Shown here: positions 5,816 through 6,459 of the stretch, in pieces
Layout: the number at the start of each line of letters is the position of its first letter
Numbering within the stretch: position 1 is the first letter of the stretch
DNA from: Deltaproteobacteria bacterium
Lineage (GTDB): Bacteria; Desulfobacterota; Desulfarculia; Adiutricales; JAGVGV01
NCBI GenBank assembly: GCA_015233515.1
Contig: JADFXS010000161.1
Location: 1 to 6,459 of the forward strand
Length of the DNA stretch: 6,459 nucleotides
Direction of reading: 5' to 3'
Position numbers and translations under genes: made by a program
The notes under the pieces: model-generated
Told to the model about the DNA's origin: nothing
The model's database searches: none
Seen by the model: only the letters and a program-made list of their open reading frames with translations

Positions 5816-6206
5816 ATAATAACATAGTTTCTTTATATCCCCGCGACGCAGCGCCGGTCTATAATTCTTCTAGGAAGGGTGGGATGTCTTTACTGTGGTT
5901 TATCGGGGAAGATGACACCCCGCGTGATCTTTAAATTTCAATTTATTTTTTTCATAAGATATTGTCAAGGTTTTCCCCATCCAGTGTTCGTCTTTGTGTT
6001 ATTATAAGGAAGGATTAACCGAAATTGGGAATGCACGCATGCTGACGCTCACTGCAGCAAGCTATCGGGAATGCGCTCACCTGCATGCTCAACCTGTGAA
6101 TCGTCCAATCGATCGAGATGAAGGGCGAGGTGCGTTATCGCGGATGTCAGGCGAAGTGCATGATTTTTAAAAAGCAAATGTTGATCCATGCGGTGTTTTT
6201 ATCGTG
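5816..6206. other. Intergenic region between the TPP-enzyme tail and the caspase-like gene
   Basis: Apart from the promoter, I find no convincing gene. A 46-codon minus-strand frame from ATG 6189 to TGA 6049 (start MDQHLLFKNH) and a similar-sized plus-strand frame over the same bases are open, but neither has a ribosome site or a recognisable domain. The part at 6025-6170 is GC-richer than the promoter region and may be a decayed coding fragment. GGGAATGC occurs twice (near 6027 and 6068). Confidence 0.35.
5940..5968 (-). promoter_or_regulatory. Sigma-70-like promoter for the caspase-like/membrane-protein operon
   Basis: On the minus strand TTGACA (5963-5968) is a perfect -35 box, followed after exactly 17 bases by TAAATT (5940-5945), which matches the -10 consensus at four of six positions. 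The spacer is AT-rich. Transcription would start near 5933, giving a leader of about 140 bases before the caspase-like ATG. Confidence 0.45.
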
Positions 6207-6246
6207 AAGCCGCGACCAAGGCCAGCGGCGGCCTTGGTCGCGGCTT
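6207..6246 (-). terminator. Perfect 17-bp inverted repeat downstream of the TPP-enzyme gene
   Basis: AAGCCGCGACCAAGGCC (6207-6223) and its exact reverse complement (6230-6246) enclose a six-base loop. It begins 22 bases after the TPP-enzyme stop codon, the usual place for a transcription terminator. The T-run after the stem is very short on both strands, so termination may be helped by other factors. Its symmetry would allow it to work in both directions. Confidence 0.6.
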
Positions 6247-6268
6247 GGGACTATAGACCTGTTTCAGC

Positions 6269-6459
6269 TCACTTGCGGACTTTGCGTTTGCCGAAGGTCG
6301 GCTCGGCCGCCGGAATGGGCGGCATCTGCCAGGTGGCGGTCAGCGGCACCGGGGTATCCCGGTTGATAATCACGTCGAAAACCGTGGGCTGTCCGGATTT
6401 TAAAGCCGCTTCAAAGGCCGGAGCAAAATCCCCCGGCTTTTCTATCCGGTAGCCTTGAG
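6269..6459 (-). CDS. Thiamine-diphosphate-dependent enzyme, C-terminal 62 residues (acetolactate-synthase-like, partial)
   Basis: Only the end of the gene is in the window; it enters from the right edge. The residues read QGYRIEKPGDFAPAFEAALK, then a strand with PTVFDVIINRDTPVPL, then TATWQMPPIP and a basic tail GKRKVRK. The pattern GxRxEKPxElxPAxxxAL...GxPxVIDVxxD is the last helix and strand of the TPP-binding domain (TPP_enzyme_C) in acetolactate synthases, glyoxylate carboligases and related enzymes that split or join 2-keto acids. The tail after the DVIINRD strand, with TATWQMPP, is more like the less characterised TPP-requiring enzymes than the classical IlvB. The exact substrate cannot be told. 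It is followed by a strong inverted repeat, so it probably ends its own transcript. Its GC-rich codon use fits the host DNA rather than the AT-rich island next to it. Confidence 0.65.
   Translation of the reverse strand, partial: QGYRIEKPGDFAPAFEAALKSGQPTVFDVIINRDTPVPLTATWQMPPIPAAEPTFGKRKVRK

Noticed and set aside
6049..6189. 46-aa minus-strand open frame starting MDQHLLFKNH
   Set aside because: No Shine-Dalgarno sequence, no recognisable domain, and the opposite strand is equally open; kept only as a note.

Overview
Overall: all recognisable genes lie on the minus strand. The two edges are GC-rich bacterial metabolic and transport DNA: a peptide-type solute-binding protein coupled to a sensor-like membrane protein at the left, and the tail of a thiamine-diphosphate enzyme at the right. 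Between them, from about 2000 to 6200, lies a clearly more AT-rich accessory segment with small defence-like genes, a broken gene and a probable intron remnant. The Sec-type solute-binding protein, the Shine-Dalgarno sites (GGAGG, AAGGAG) and the overlapping start/stop codons fit a Gram-negative bacterium with moderately high GC. A Desulfobacterota or other proteobacterial host is a guess from general gene flavour, not something the sequence proves.

Layout in minus-strand reading order, right to left: (1) the last 62 codons of a TPP-dependent (acetolactate-synthase-like) enzyme, followed by a perfect 17-bp inverted repeat that probably ends its transcript; (2) an intergenic stretch (about 5810-6206) holding a good sigma-70-like promoter pointing left; (3) a 215-aa caspase/CHAT-like predicted cysteine peptidase with a visible His-Gly and Ser-Cys-Gly pair; (4) a palindromic, attC-like element; (5) a 241-aa single-pass membrane protein; (6) about 250 bases with a hairpin; (7) a 67-aa unknown protein whose stop overlaps (ATGA) the start of (8) a 381-aa PIN-domain predicted ribonuclease; (9) a disrupted amidohydrolase (COG2159-like) remnant; (10) on the plus strand, a fragment resembling the 3' end of a group II intron; (11) a family 5 extracellular solute-binding protein; (12) the 5' part of a sensor-like membrane protein starting inside the stop codon of (11).

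How they may work together: the caspase-like protein and the membrane protein look like a two-gene sensor/protease plus membrane-effector unit, of the kind found in abortive-infection islands. The 67-aa/PIN pair looks like a second, toxin-antitoxin-like unit. The caspase gene has inverted GGCTAACAA copies at its two edges and a palindrome right after its stop codon, which resembles the layout of an integron gene cassette. The binding protein and the sensor-like protein probably form one signalling or uptake-sensing unit. All of these functional links are inferences from domain hints and gene order; no homology search was possible.
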